This document shows, one piece after another, positions 34,801 through 42,982 of a DNA stretch of 64,000 nucleotides (position 1 is its first letter; each line of letters starts with the position of its first letter). A program made the translations under genes and the position numbers. This DNA is from Pseudoroseomonas aestuarii. GTDB lineage: Bacteria; Pseudomonadota; Alphaproteobacteria; Acetobacterales; Acetobacteraceae. The stretch lies in contig NZ_JBHSCH010000012.1 in assembly GCF_042651065.1 (NCBI RefSeq), positions 1 through 64,000 of the forward strand, written 5' to 3'. The notes below the pieces were generated by a model. That model did no database searches. It was given only the letters and a program-made list of their open reading frames with translations, and was not told the origin of the DNA.

Positions 34801-35536
34801 CGTGCAGGCGCAGCCGCGCAAGATCATCTCCTCCCCCACCTGGTCGGGTCTGGAGAGCGAGAAGGTCTGCTACAACGCCGGCTATACCAACGTCCATGAG
34901 CTGATCCCGTGGCGGACGCTGACCGGGCGCCAGCAGCTCTACCAGGACCACCTGTGGATGCGCGGCTTCGGCGAGAGCCTCGTCACCTGGCGCCCGCCGG
35001 TGGACACCAAGGCCGTGGCCCCGGTGCGCGGCCGGCACGGCAACGGCAACACCGAGATCGTGCTGAACTTCATCACGCCGCACCAGAAGTGGGGCATCCA
35101 CAGCACCTATTCCGACAACCTGCTGATGCTGACGCTGAACCGCGGCGGCCCGGTGATCTGGATGAGCGAGGAGGACGCGAAGCGCGCCGGCATCGCCGAC
35201 AATGACTGGGTGGAGGCCTACAACGCCAATGGTGCGCTGGTGGCGCGGGCGGTGGTCTCGCAGCGCGTCAATCCGGGGATGGTGATGATGTACCACGCCC
35301 AGGAGAAGATCGTGAACATGCCGGGCAGCGAGGTCACCGGCCAGCGCGGCGGCATCCACAACTCCGTCACCCGCGCGGTGCTGAAGCCGACGCACATGAT
35401 CGGCGGCTACGCGCACCAATCCTACGGCTTTAACTACTACGGCACGGTCGGCGCCAACCGGGACGAGTTCATCGTCATCCGCAAGATGAACAAGGTGGAC
35501 TGGCTCGAGGATACCGCCGCGAAGGAGATCGTGTGA
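31829..35536 (+). CDS. narG: Respiratory nitrate reductase, alpha subunit
   Basis: A 1235-residue molybdo-bis-MGD subunit (E. coli NarG is 1247). The FS0 cluster is at HGVNCTGSCSWKIYVKGG (His, Cys) with the last Cys in RGCARGASYSWYLYS. Strong NarG blocks include PIPAMSMVSYAAGSRYLSLL, LNHWYHMDMAYRGIINLLVF and DIVLPTATWYEKNDLNTSDM. There is no Tat leader, as expected for the cytoplasm-facing enzyme. It reduces nitrate to nitrite using electrons from quinol through NarI and NarH. A CAGGAAATCCAGGG stretch precedes the ATG. Its stop overlaps narH. Confidence 0.98.
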   Translation: MSHFLDRLTFFRKQVDTFADGHGVVTNEPRAWEDGYRKRWQHDKVVRSTHGVNCTGSCSWKIYVKGGIVTWETQQTDYPRTRPDLPNHEPRGCARGASYSWYLYSANRVKHPMVRGRLLKLWREARAIRTPVAAWASIVEDAEKRASYTKKRGLGGFVRAGWDEVNEIIAAANAYTARTYGPDRVIGFSPIPAMSMVSYAAGSRYLSLLGGVCMSFYDWYCDLPPASPMTWGEQTDVPESADWYNAGYLMLWGSNVPQTRTPDAHFYTEVRYKGTKSVVVSPDYAEATKFADLWLHPKQGTDAALALAMGHVMLREFYLDRTVPYFDDYARRYTDMPMLVRLVRQGDRYVAERLLRADDFVDGMGEANNPAWKTVAFDAAGNPVVPNGSIGFRWGEQGKWNLEARESGGADVTLALTLAGHGPTARVAFPYFGGAATNGFTATEHPDVLVRNIPVRNLQLRDGEALVTTVFDLLCGNYGLDRGFGGGHVAHSYDTDEPFTPAWAERVTGVPRHQIIHVAREFASNAEKTKGRSMVILGAGLNHWYHMDMAYRGIINLLVFCGCIGQSGGGWAHYVGQEKLRPQTGWAPIAFALDWSRPPRQQNSTSFFYAHTDQWRYETLGVSEILSPTAPEGDWSGALIDYNVRAERMGWLPSAPQLRQNPLTIAARARAAGMEPKDYVAQAVQSGELELSCQDPDDPANWPRNMFVWRSNLLGSSGKGHEYFLKHLLGTSHGVLGKDLGEEGHETPREVRWHDKAPEGKLDLLVTLDFRMSTTCVYSDIVLPTATWYEKNDLNTSDMHPFIHPLSAAVDPAWEARSDWEIYKGIARSFSEVAPEVLGKETDVVLTPIQHDTAGELAQPYDVQDWKTGAVPPIPGRTMPAVSIVERDYPALYERFTSVGPLLEKLGNGGKGIGWDTRHEVEFLRALNGTAPNGQPRLDADLDAIEAILSLAPETNGEVAVKAWEALGRFTGRDHAHLALPKEDEKIRYRDVQAQPRKIISSPTWSGLESEKVCYNAGYTNVHELIPWRTLTGRQQLYQDHLWMRGFGESLVTWRPPVDTKAVAPVRGRHGNGNTEIVLNFITPHQKWGIHSTYSDNLLMLTLNRGGPVIWMSEEDAKRAGIADNDWVEAYNANGALVARAVVSQRVNPGMVMMYHAQEKIVNMPGSEVTGQRGGIHNSVTRAVLKPTHMIGGYAHQSYGFNYYGTVGANRDEFIVIRKMNKVDWLEDTAAKEIV

Positions 35537-37053
35537 TGAAGGTTCGCGCGCAGATCGCGATGGTGCTGAACCTCGACAAGTGCATCGGCTGCCACACCTG
35601 CTCGGTGACGTGCAAGAACGTCTGGACCAGCCGCGAGGGCGTGGAATACGCCTGGTTCAACAATGTCGAGACCAAGCCCGGCATCGGCTACCCGAAGGAC
35701 TGGGAGAACCAGAAGCGCTGGAAGGGCGGCTGGGTGCGCCGCGAGGACGGCCGGATCGAGCCGCGCATCGGCGCCAAGTGGCGCGTGCTGAGCAAGATCT
35801 TCGCCAACCCCGACATGCCGGAGATCGACGACTATTACGAGCCCTTCACCTTCGACTACGAGCACCTGCAGAAGGCGCCCGAGGCGAAGGCCATGCCGAC
35901 CGCCCGCCCGCGCTCGCTCATCAGCGGGCAGCGGATGGAGAAGATCGAGTGGGGTCCGAACTGGGAGGAGATCCTGGGCGGCGAGTTCAGCAAGCGCAGC
36001 CAGGACGCCAATTTCGAGGGCGTGCAGAAGGAGATCTACGGCGCCTTCGAGAACACCTTCATGATGTACCTGCCGCGGCTGTGCGAGCACTGCCTCAACC
36101 CGGCCTGCGCGGCGGCCTGCCCCTCCGGCGCCATCTACAAGCGCGAGGAGGACGGCATCGTCCTAATCGACCAGGACAAGTGCCGCGGCTGGCGCATGTG
36201 CGTCTCCGGCTGCCCCTACAAGAAGGTCTATTACAACTGGTCTTCCGGCAAGTCGGAGAAGTGCACCTTCTGCTTCCCGCGCATCGAGGCAGGGCTGCCC
36301 ACGGTGTGCTCCGAGACCTGCGTCGGCCGCATCCGCTACCTCGGCGTGGTGCTGTATGATGCCGACCGCATCGCGGAGGCGGCCTCGGTGCCGGACGAGG
36401 GCGATCTCTACGAGGCGCAGCTGAAGGTCTTCCTCGACCCCGCGGACCCGCGCGTGCAGGCCCAGGCGCGGCTGGACGGCATCTCCGACGCCTGGCTCGA
36501 AGCCGCGAAGCATTCGCCCGTGTGGCGCATGGCGATGGACTGGAAGATCGCCTTCCCGCTGCACCCCGAGTACCGCACCCTGCCGATGGTCTGGTACGTG
36601 CCGCCGCTGAGCCCGATCCAGTCCGCCGCCGCCAAGGGCGACCTCGGTGCCGTGGGCGGCATCCCGGACGTGGCGTCGCTGCGCATCCCTGTCGAGTATC
36701 TGGCGAACCTGCTGACCGCCGGGCGCACGAAGCCCGTGGAGCTGGCGCTGGAGCGGATGCTGGCCATGCGCGCCTACATGCGCGGCAAGACCGTCGATGG
36801 CGTGCTGGACGACAGCCTCGCCGAGCGTGTCGGCCTGACCGGGAACGACATCGAGGCGATGTACCGGCTGATGGCCATCGCCAATTACGAGGACCGCTTC
36901 GTCATCCCCACCGCGCACCGCGAGACGGGGGAGGATGCCTATCAGCTGCGCGGCTCCTGCGGCTTCTCCTTCGGCGATGGCTGCTCGGGCAAGACCGGCT
37001 TCAGCCTGTTCGGCGGCAAATCTGCCGGCAAGACCCCGATGGAGGTCGAGTGA
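35533..37053 (+). CDS. narH: Respiratory nitrate reductase, beta subunit
   Basis: A 506-residue iron-sulfur subunit. Cluster motifs: CIGCHTCSVTCKNVW near residue 17, CEHCLNPACAAACPSGAIYK near 184, CRGWRMCVSGCPYKKVYYNW near 217 (the Trp at the second position gives the [3Fe-4S] cluster FS4) and CTFCFPRIEAGLP with CSETCVG. It wires electrons from NarI heme to NarG. Start overlaps narG by four bases and the stop overlaps narJ by one, so the subunits are translationally coupled. Confidence 0.98.
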   Translation: MMKVRAQIAMVLNLDKCIGCHTCSVTCKNVWTSREGVEYAWFNNVETKPGIGYPKDWENQKRWKGGWVRREDGRIEPRIGAKWRVLSKIFANPDMPEIDDYYEPFTFDYEHLQKAPEAKAMPTARPRSLISGQRMEKIEWGPNWEEILGGEFSKRSQDANFEGVQKEIYGAFENTFMMYLPRLCEHCLNPACAAACPSGAIYKREEDGIVLIDQDKCRGWRMCVSGCPYKKVYYNWSSGKSEKCTFCFPRIEAGLPTVCSETCVGRIRYLGVVLYDADRIAEAASVPDEGDLYEAQLKVFLDPADPRVQAQARLDGISDAWLEAAKHSPVWRMAMDWKIAFPLHPEYRTLPMVWYVPPLSPIQSAAAKGDLGAVGGIPDVASLRIPVEYLANLLTAGRTKPVELALERMLAMRAYMRGKTVDGVLDDSLAERVGLTGNDIEAMYRLMAIANYEDRFVIPTAHRETGEDAYQLRGSCGFSFGDGCSGKTGFSLFGGKSAGKTPMEVE

Positions 37054-37733
37054 TGGCCCGCACCTATCGCGCCCTCGCGGCACTGCTCTCCTACCCCACC
37101 GAGGCGATGCGGGCCGCCGTGCCGGAGATCGCCGCCGCGCTCGAGGCCGAGGCGATGCTGCCTGAGGCTTCCCGCACCGCGCTGGCGGCCCTGCTGCGGG
37201 ATTTCGCCGCGCAGGACATCTATGCGCTGCAGGAGCGCTACGTAGACCTGTTCGATCGCGGCCGCGCCGTCTCGCTGCATCTGTTCGAGCATGTGCATGG
37301 CGAGAGCCGCGACCGCGGCCAGGCCATGGCCGACCTGATCGGCCTCTACGCGCAGCACGGGCTGGAGATGGCGCCGGGCGAGCTGCCGGATTTCCTGCCG
37401 CTCTTCCTGGAGTTCCTCTCCCTGCTGCCGGAGGCCGAGGCGCAGGCGCTGCTGGCCGAGCCGGCCGCCATCCTGCGCGCGCTGGCCGGGCGGCTGGCGG
37501 CGCGCGATGCCGGCTATGCGGCGGTGATGGAGGCGGTGGCCACGCTGGCGCGGGCGCCGGCTACCGGCGCCTCGGCCATCCCGGACGAGGACCCGGACGA
37601 TCTCGCCGCGCTCGACGCGGCCTGGGAGGAGGCGGCCGTCCGCTTCGGCCCCGGAGAGGCGCTGGACGGCTGTGGAACGGACCGGCTGCGCACCCGCCTG
37701 CGGGCGGCGACGCGCGATGCCGCGGCGGCCTGA
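37053..37733 (+). CDS. narJ: Nitrate reductase assembly chaperone
   Basis: A 226-residue all-helical chaperone. It starts MARTYRALAALLSYPTEAMR and contains YVDLFDRGRAVSLHLFEHVH then GESRDRGQAM, the TorD/NarJ-family core that binds the NarG N-terminus during cofactor insertion. ELPDFLPLFLEFLSLLP is also conserved. It shares one base with narH (TGATG). Confidence 0.96.
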   Translation: MARTYRALAALLSYPTEAMRAAVPEIAAALEAEAMLPEASRTALAALLRDFAAQDIYALQERYVDLFDRGRAVSLHLFEHVHGESRDRGQAMADLIGLYAQHGLEMAPGELPDFLPLFLEFLSLLPEAEAQALLAEPAAILRALAGRLAARDAGYAAVMEAVATLARAPATGASAIPDEDPDDLAALDAAWEEAAVRFGPGEALDGCGTDRLRTRLRAATRDAAAA

Positions 37734-37746
37734 GGAGGCACACACC

Positions 37747-38532
37747 ATGGGCAACTGGATCAACAACGCCCTGTTCGGCTGGTATCCCTATGTCGCGCTG
37801 GCGGTCTTCCTGCTGGGCAGCCTGCTGCGCTTCGACCATGGGCAGTACACCTGGCGCGCTGGCTCCAGCCAGCTGCTGCGCCGGAAGCAGCTGCGGCTCG
37901 GCTCCAACCTCTTCCACCTCGGCATCCTCGTCATCTTCGGCGGCCATCTGGTGGGGCTGCTGACGCCCGTGGCGGTGTTCGACGCGCTCGGCATCGGCCA
38001 TGGCTTCAAGCAGGGCATGGCGATGCTGGTGGGCGGCATCGCCGGCATCGCCTGCTGGGCAGGCATCGCGCTGCTGGCGCACCGGCGGCTGCTGGACCCG
38101 CGCATCCGCGCCACCTCCAGCGTCAGCGACACCGCCATCCTGCTGCTGCTCTGGGCGCAGCTGACGCTCGGCCTGCTCACCATCCCTGTCTCCGCCCAGC
38201 ATATGGACGGGCATGAGATGGTGAAGTTCATGACCTGGGCGCAGGGCATCGTGACGCTGCAGCCCGGCGTGGCGGCGGAAGTCGCCGATGTCAGCCTGAT
38301 CTTCAAGCTGCACCTGTTCCTCGGCATGACGCTGTTCGTCGTGTTCCCCTTCACCCGGCTGGTGCACGTCTGGAGTGCGCCCGTCTGGTATCTGGGCCGC
38401 ACCGGCTACCAGGTCGTCCGCACGCGGCGCCCGGTGGCTCGCGCCATGGCCGATGCCGCGCCGGCCGTGGCCGGCAGCACCGGGCGGAAGCCCGTGGCCG
38501 AGGTGCCTGCCCTGCCGGCCGGGGGGAACTGA
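37747..38532 (+). CDS. narI: Respiratory nitrate reductase, gamma subunit (cytochrome b)
   Basis: A 261-residue membrane anchor with five hydrophobic segments. FHLGILVIFGGHLVGLL and IFKLHLFLGMTLFVVFPFTR then LVHVWSAP supply the heme-ligand His residues. It oxidises quinol and passes electrons to NarH. ATG 37747 follows GGAGGCACACACC; an earlier in-frame start would overlap narJ and is rejected. A 35-residue Pro/Ala-rich tail (ARAMADAAPAVAGSTGRKP) is longer than usual. Confidence 0.96.
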   Translation: MGNWINNALFGWYPYVALAVFLLGSLLRFDHGQYTWRAGSSQLLRRKQLRLGSNLFHLGILVIFGGHLVGLLTPVAVFDALGIGHGFKQGMAMLVGGIAGIACWAGIALLAHRRLLDPRIRATSSVSDTAILLLLWAQLTLGLLTIPVSAQHMDGHEMVKFMTWAQGIVTLQPGVAAEVADVSLIFKLHLFLGMTLFVVFPFTRLVHVWSAPVWYLGRTGYQVVRTRRPVARAMADAAPAVAGSTGRKPVAEVPALPAGGN

Positions 38533-38535
38533 GCC

Positions 38536-39363
38536 ATGCGCCGCGTCACCCTCCGCGAGGCGGCGCCGCCGCCGCCTGCCGTCGCCGTCAATGGCCATGT
38601 CATCGCGCATGCCGCCATCGCCCAGGAGGTGCAGCACCATGCCGGGGAGAGCGCCCGGCAGGCCTGGGATGCCGCCACGCGGGCGCTGGTCGTCCGTGCG
38701 CTGCTGGCGCAGCGCGCCCGGGCCCTGGGCGTGGTCGCCGCGCCCCAGCCGGGCGAGGGCCCGCGCGAGACGGAGGAGGAGCGGCTGATCCAGGCCCTCC
38801 TCCAGGCCGAGATCCGCACGCCGCAGGCCGATGAGGCGGCCTGCCGCCGCTACTACCAGGCCAACCCCGCCCGTTTCCGCGCCCCTGACCTGTTCGAGCC
38901 GGTGCACATCCTGTTCAAGGCCGCGCGCGAGGATGCCGCCGCCCATGCCGTGGCGGAGGCGCGGGCGCGCGCGGTGCTGGCCGAGGTGGCAGGCCACCCG
39001 GAGCGCTTCGAGGCCCTGGCCCGCGCCCTGTCGGACTGCCCCTCCGCGGCCGAGGGCGGCCGGCTGGGGCAGGTCGCGCGCGGCGAGACCACGCCGGAAT
39101 TCGAGGCCGCGCTGCTGGCCCTGCGGCCGGGCGAGACCTGCGCCGCGCCGGTCTGCACCCGCTACGGCGTGCATGTGCTGCGGCTGGAGCGGAAGGTGGA
39201 GGGACAGGCGCTGCCCTTCGCGCAGGTGCGCGCGACGATCGCGCGCTACCTGGAGGAACATTCCTGGCGCCGCGCCGTCGCGCAGTATGTCGCCCTGCTG
39301 GCCGGGCAGGCCCGGATCGAGGGCTTCGACATGCCGGGCGCGGCGACGCCGCTGGTGCAGTGA
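38536..39363 (+). CDS. Parvulin-type peptidyl-prolyl isomerase in the nar operon
   Basis: A 275-residue protein without a signal peptide. The rotamase domain (about 115-245) contains DLFEPVHILFKAAREDAAAH, SDCPSAAEGGRLGQVARGE and CTRYGVHVLRLERK, the conserved parvulin strands. The N-terminal helical part resembles NifM/SurA-like chaperone segments. It starts three bases after narI and is embedded in the operon, as seen in many proteobacterial nar clusters, where it is thought to help assemble the reductase. The role is an inference. Confidence 0.9.
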   Translation: MRRVTLREAAPPPPAVAVNGHVIAHAAIAQEVQHHAGESARQAWDAATRALVVRALLAQRARALGVVAAPQPGEGPRETEEERLIQALLQAEIRTPQADEAACRRYYQANPARFRAPDLFEPVHILFKAAREDAAAHAVAEARARAVLAEVAGHPERFEALARALSDCPSAAEGGRLGQVARGETTPEFEAALLALRPGETCAAPVCTRYGVHVLRLERKVEGQALPFAQVRATIARYLEEHSWRRAVAQYVALLAGQARIEGFDMPGAATPLVQ

Positions 39364-39377
39364 GGAAAGGGGCCGCC

Positions 39378-39683
39378 ATGCTCGGCGCAATTCTCGAGGG
39401 CCTGACCGATCCCGGCCGGGCCGAGGCGTTCCTCGCCATCGTCGGCCCCTCCGCGCTGCGGGAGCGCGTCGGGCAGGCGGCGCGGGCGGAAGGCGTGGCG
39501 GCCGGGCCGCTGCTGGCAGAGAGGATCCGGCACCTGGTGGAGCATGGCGGCGAGGAGATCTGGCTGGACCTGATGGGCGCCATGGCCGCCTCGCCGCAGC
39601 CCGCCGCCGCCGCGGTGGAGCGCCTGCTGCGCCAGGCCTTCCCCGATCCGGTGCGCGTCCGCATCACGCGGGTGCCGGCATGA
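39378..39683 (+). CDS. Small unknown protein of the nar operon
   Basis: A 101-residue helical protein, MLGAILEGLTDPGRAEAFLA to RVRITRVPA. It has no cysteine, membrane segment or signal peptide. Helical segments such as RIRHLVEHGGEEIWLDLMGA suggest a small all-alpha protein. It starts 15 bases after the parvulin stop and overlaps moeA by four bases, so it is certainly translated with the operon. I do not recognise a family; an accessory role in Mo-enzyme assembly is a guess from position. Confidence 0.7.
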   Translation: MLGAILEGLTDPGRAEAFLAIVGPSALRERVGQAARAEGVAAGPLLAERIRHLVEHGGEEIWLDLMGAMAASPQPAAAAVERLLRQAFPDPVRVRITRVPA

Positions 39684-40942
39684 ACGCCATCACCCCCGGC
39701 TTCGCCCGCGCTGACCTCACCTGCCCCGGGGGCGGCATGCCGTTCGAGGAGGCGCGGGCGCGCGTCCTGGCCCTGGCGGCGGCGCCTCTGCCCGCCGAGA
39801 CGGTGCCGCTGGAGGCGTGCTGCGGCCGCATCGCCGCCGCCCCCCTGCAGGCCCGGCTCGACCTGCCCCGCTTCGACCAGTCGGCCATGGATGGCTACGC
39901 CATCGCCACGGGCGCGGCCCTGCCGGGCGCCTGGCTGCCCGTCGCCGGCCGGACGGCGGCGGGCGAGGCGCCGGGATGGCTGGCGCCCGCCACGGCCCAC
40001 CGCATCCTCACCGGCGCGCCGCTGCCGGAGGGGGCGGACGCGGTGATCGCGCAGGAGCATGTCGTCCTGCGGGAGGGTTTCATCCAGCTGGCCGGGCTGC
40101 CGGCGCCCGGCACGAACCTGCGGCGCCGTGCCGAGGACATCGGCGCGGGCGAGGTGCTCATCCATCCCGGCTCGCGGCTGGACTGGCGGCACGTCACCCT
40201 GCTGGCCGCGCAGGGCGTGGAGGCCGTCCCGGTGCGGCGCCATCCCCGGCTGGTGCTGCTCTCGAGCGGGCGGGAACTGCGCGGGACAGGCCAGCCCCTG
40301 GCGCCCGGGCAGATCCATGATTCCAACGCGCCCATGCTCCGCGCGCTGCTGCGGAGCTGGGGCGTGGCGGTGCAAAGCCGCCCGGCCGTGGCCGACGAGG
40401 CCGGCGCCATGCGCGATGCCTTGCACGCGGCCGCGGGCGAGGCCGACCTCGTGCTGACCACCGCCGGCATCTCGGTGGGCGACGAGGACCATGTCCGCGA
40501 GGCGCTGCGGGCGCTGGGCGGCGAGCTGGCGGTGCTGAAGGTGGCCATGAAGCCGGGCAAGCCGCTGGCGGCGGGGAGGATCGGCGATGCCCTCTTTCTC
40601 GGCCTGCCGGGCAACCCGCAGGCGGCCCTGGCCGGCGCGCTGGCTTTCCTCCGCCCGCTGCTGGCCCGCATGGCGGGGACGCCGGCGCCCCGCCCCGTGG
40701 TGTCGCGCGCCGGCTTCGCCCTGCGCCGCAGGCCGGGGCGCGCCGAGTTCCTGCCCGTCCGCCTGCACAGCCGCGACGGCGTGCTGGAGGCGGCGCGCAC
40801 GGGGCCGGACGGCTCCGGCCGGCTGTCGCCCCTGCTGGGCGCGTCCGGCCTGGCCTTCCTGGAGGCCGGGCTGCAGGAGCTCCGGCCGGGGGATGCGCTG
40901 GACGTGCTGCCCTTCGGCGCGGAAGGGGAGGCGCTGGCATGA
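39680..40942 (+). CDS. moeA: Molybdopterin molybdotransferase
   Basis: A 420-residue MoeA. FDQSAMDGYAI, RILTGAPLPEGADAVIAQE and TTAGISVGDEDHV then AMKPGKPLAAG are signatures; GLPGNPQAAL is conserved near residue 310. It inserts molybdate into adenylylated molybdopterin made by MogA. The start at 39680 overlaps the previous gene (ATGA); longer readings in this frame run through the parvulin gene and are spurious. The stop overlaps the hemoglobin gene. Confidence 0.95.
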   Translation: MNAITPGFARADLTCPGGGMPFEEARARVLALAAAPLPAETVPLEACCGRIAAAPLQARLDLPRFDQSAMDGYAIATGAALPGAWLPVAGRTAAGEAPGWLAPATAHRILTGAPLPEGADAVIAQEHVVLREGFIQLAGLPAPGTNLRRRAEDIGAGEVLIHPGSRLDWRHVTLLAAQGVEAVPVRRHPRLVLLSSGRELRGTGQPLAPGQIHDSNAPMLRALLRSWGVAVQSRPAVADEAGAMRDALHAAAGEADLVLTTAGISVGDEDHVREALRALGGELAVLKVAMKPGKPLAAGRIGDALFLGLPGNPQAALAGALAFLRPLLARMAGTPAPRPVVSRAGFALRRRPGRAEFLPVRLHSRDGVLEAARTGPDGSGRLSPLLGASGLAFLEAGLQELRPGDALDVLPFGAEGEALA

Positions 40943-41445
40943 GCGGCCCGACGCACGGGCCGGAAGGCCCCGCAACCCGCGCCGCCGCCCTGATCGCTCG
41001 CCGGATGGCGGCAGCCCCTCCGGCGCCACGCCCGGCAGGGCTGGACGAGGCCATGCTGGAGCGGCTGCTCCGCGCCTTCTACGCCGAGGCGCGGCGCGAC
41101 AGGCTGCTCGGCCCGCTCTTTGCCGGGGTCACGGACTGGGAGGCCCATATCGCCCGGCTGCGCGATTTCTGGTCCTCGGTGGCGCTGATGAGCGGGCGCT
41201 ACCACGGCCAGCCCATGGCCGCGCATGCGGCGATGGAGTTGCGGCCGGAACACTTCGCCCAGTGGCTGGCGCTCTTCGGGCAGACGGCGGAGGCGGTCTG
41301 CGGACCTGCGGCGGCGGCCTACCTGATGGAGCGCGCGCACCGGATCGCCCGCAGCCTTGAGCTGGGCATGGCCGTCCACCGAGGGGAGCTGCCACGGGTG
41401 GCCCACCGGGCGGCGGCTTCAACACTGGAGATACCCTCGCCATGA
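40939..41445 (+). CDS. Group III truncated hemoglobin
   Basis: A 168-residue globin. The group III pattern FYAEARRDRLLGPLFAGVTD is followed by DWEAHIARLRDFWSSVALMS and GRYHGQPMAAHAAMELRPEH. The His in the AAHAAMELRPEHF stretch is the likely proximal heme ligand. The N-terminal 35 residues and the last 20 are extensions beyond the globin. Placed between moeA and mobB by four-base overlaps, it would bind or detoxify nitric oxide or peroxynitrite produced during nitrate respiration. Together with RIC it gives two NO-defence proteins in the island. Confidence 0.88.
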   Translation: MSGPTHGPEGPATRAAALIARRMAAAPPAPRPAGLDEAMLERLLRAFYAEARRDRLLGPLFAGVTDWEAHIARLRDFWSSVALMSGRYHGQPMAAHAAMELRPEHFAQWLALFGQTAEAVCGPAAAAYLMERAHRIARSLELGMAVHRGELPRVAHRAAASTLEIPSP

Positions 41446-41972
41446 AAGTCTTCGGGATCATCGGCGGCTGCGCTGCCAAGGCAGGGCTGGCGCGCAACCT
41501 CGTCGCCGAGCTGTCGGCGCGGGGGCTGCGGGTCTCCACCATCAAGCACGTGCCGGACGATGTCGACCTCGACAGGCCGGGCACGGGCAGCTGGGCGCAG
41601 CGCGAGGCCGGCGCGCAGGAGATCATCCTGGCCAGCGGCACGCGCCAGATCCTGATGCGCGAATTGCCGGCGATGGAGGCGGAGCCGGATGTCGATGCCC
41701 TGCTGGCGCGGCTGCTGCCGGTGGACGTGGTGCTGCTGGAAGGCTTCCGGCTCTCGCCCTACCCCAAGCTGGAGGCCGTGCGGGCGGGGCAGGACCGGCG
41801 TCTGCAGGCAATGGACGACGCCTCGGTTTGCGCCGTCACCGGCAGTGCGCCGGTGGCAGCGCCCGTGCCCTTCCTCCCCTCGTCCGACATCGGCGCGCTG
41901 GCAGATTTCGTGCTGGCGCAGGCGGCCGAGGCCTGCCGGGCACCGGGCCTGCCTGCCGTTGCCCCGGCCTAG
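41442..41972 (+). CDS. mobB: MobB-like molybdopterin-guanine dinucleotide biosynthesis protein
   Basis: A 176-residue protein with the MobB frame: FGIIGG near residue 4, STIKHVPDDVDLDRPGTGSW near residue 30, VVLLEGFRLSPYPKLEAVR near residue 95. The P-loop is degenerate: the usual GxSGSGKTT is GGCAAKAGLA, keeping a Lys but losing the Gly before it and the Thr/Ser after. GTP binding may be weak or lost. It overlaps the hemoglobin gene by four bases and precedes the carbonic anhydrase. Confidence 0.88.
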   Translation: MKVFGIIGGCAAKAGLARNLVAELSARGLRVSTIKHVPDDVDLDRPGTGSWAQREAGAQEIILASGTRQILMRELPAMEAEPDVDALLARLLPVDVVLLEGFRLSPYPKLEAVRAGQDRRLQAMDDASVCAVTGSAPVAAPVPFLPSSDIGALADFVLAQAAEACRAPGLPAVAPA

Positions 41973-41985
41973 GAGCGGTATCGTC

Positions 41986-42810
41986 ATGGCACGGAGCAGC
42001 CACTGGCCTGACGCCTGCGATTGCAGCCAGCCCGGCCGGGCATTGCCTCCTTCCGCCGGCGGCCCGGCGCCGGGCAGCGCCGCCTGCGCCTCGCCCGCCG
42101 GCCATGCGGCGTTGCGTCGCCTGGTGAGCGGCTTCAACCGGTTCCGGCACCAGCATTTCGAGGCGGATGAGGAACTCTACAGCCGCCTGCTGGAAGGCCA
42201 GCATCCGGAAGTGATGGTCATCGCCTGCTCGGACAGCCGCACCGACCCTGCGATCATCTGCGGCGCGCGCCCCGGGGACTTGTTCGTGGTGCGCAATGTC
42301 GCCGCCCTGGTGCCACCGCCGACGCCGGACCGCCAGCCCCATGGCACCGCCGCAGCCATCGAGTTCGGCGTCAGGGCGCTCGGCGTGCGCCATGTCGTGG
42401 TGCTGGGCCATTCCTTCTGCGCCGGCATACGCTGCCTGCTGGAACATGATCACGGGGCCGGGCGCTTCGAGTACGTCTCGGACTGGGTCGATGTGGTACG
42501 GACGGTGCGCGAGGAGATGGAGGGTCTGGTCACCGAGGCCGACCATGCTTCTGTCGCGCGCCAGGCTGAGCAGGCGGCAATCCTGGCAAGCCTACGGAAC
42601 CTTGCGGCCTATCCCTTCGTTGCCGAGCGTGTGGCGCAGAGGAACCTCATGCTGCACGGCTGGTACTTCCATTTCGGATGGGGGGTGCTTCAAGCGGCCG
42701 CCGGCCCCTGCGGACCGTTCATGCAACTCGATCCGGAGGAGCCGCCACGGCCGGCCATATGCGCCTCCGGCATGGAGGGCCCGGCGGGTGTGGCAGCCCG
42801 AGGAATTTGA
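41986..42810 (+). CDS. Beta-class carbonic anhydrase
   Basis: A 274-residue enzyme. ACSDSRTDP supplies Cys and the Asp-Arg pair; GHSFCAGI supplies the His and the second Cys that ligate zinc. GDLFVVRNVAALVPP is the usual beta-CA block. About 45 Pro/Ala/Ser-rich residues precede the domain; a later start is possible, but ATG 41986 lies 13 bases after mobB. It interconverts CO2 and bicarbonate. As the last gene of the nar operon it may supply bicarbonate or buffer pH during nitrate respiration (inference). Confidence 0.92.
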   Translation: MARSSHWPDACDCSQPGRALPPSAGGPAPGSAACASPAGHAALRRLVSGFNRFRHQHFEADEELYSRLLEGQHPEVMVIACSDSRTDPAIICGARPGDLFVVRNVAALVPPPTPDRQPHGTAAAIEFGVRALGVRHVVVLGHSFCAGIRCLLEHDHGAGRFEYVSDWVDVVRTVREEMEGLVTEADHASVARQAEQAAILASLRNLAAYPFVAERVAQRNLMLHGWYFHFGWGVLQAAAGPCGPFMQLDPEEPPRPAICASGMEGPAGVAARGI

Positions 42811-42907
42811 CGCCCGGCCTTCCATGATCTGCAGGCGATGACGATGGGCTGGGTGCCTATCGAGGCACATCCCGCCATTGTTCATGGCAGTGGAGAAATC
42901 AACGCGG

Positions 42908-42951
42908 CCGCCCGGTTTCTGGCCTCCGCTCGGCCCAGAGCGACCGGGCGG
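42908..42951. terminator. Long-loop inverted repeat between convergent genes
   Basis: CCGCCCGGT (42908-42916) and ACCGGGCGG (42943-42951), 9-bp stem, 26-base loop, no T-run. It is located between the carbonic anhydrase and the convergent stress-protein gene. Confidence 0.35.
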
Positions 42952-42982
42952 ACCAAGCCAGTGGATCGACCGGCCGACAATC

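Noticed and set aside
38831..39679. Upstream extension of the moeA frame through the parvulin gene
   Set aside because: The extension is Arg/Pro-rich antisense-like sequence; the MoeA homology starts at 39680 at an ATGA overlap.
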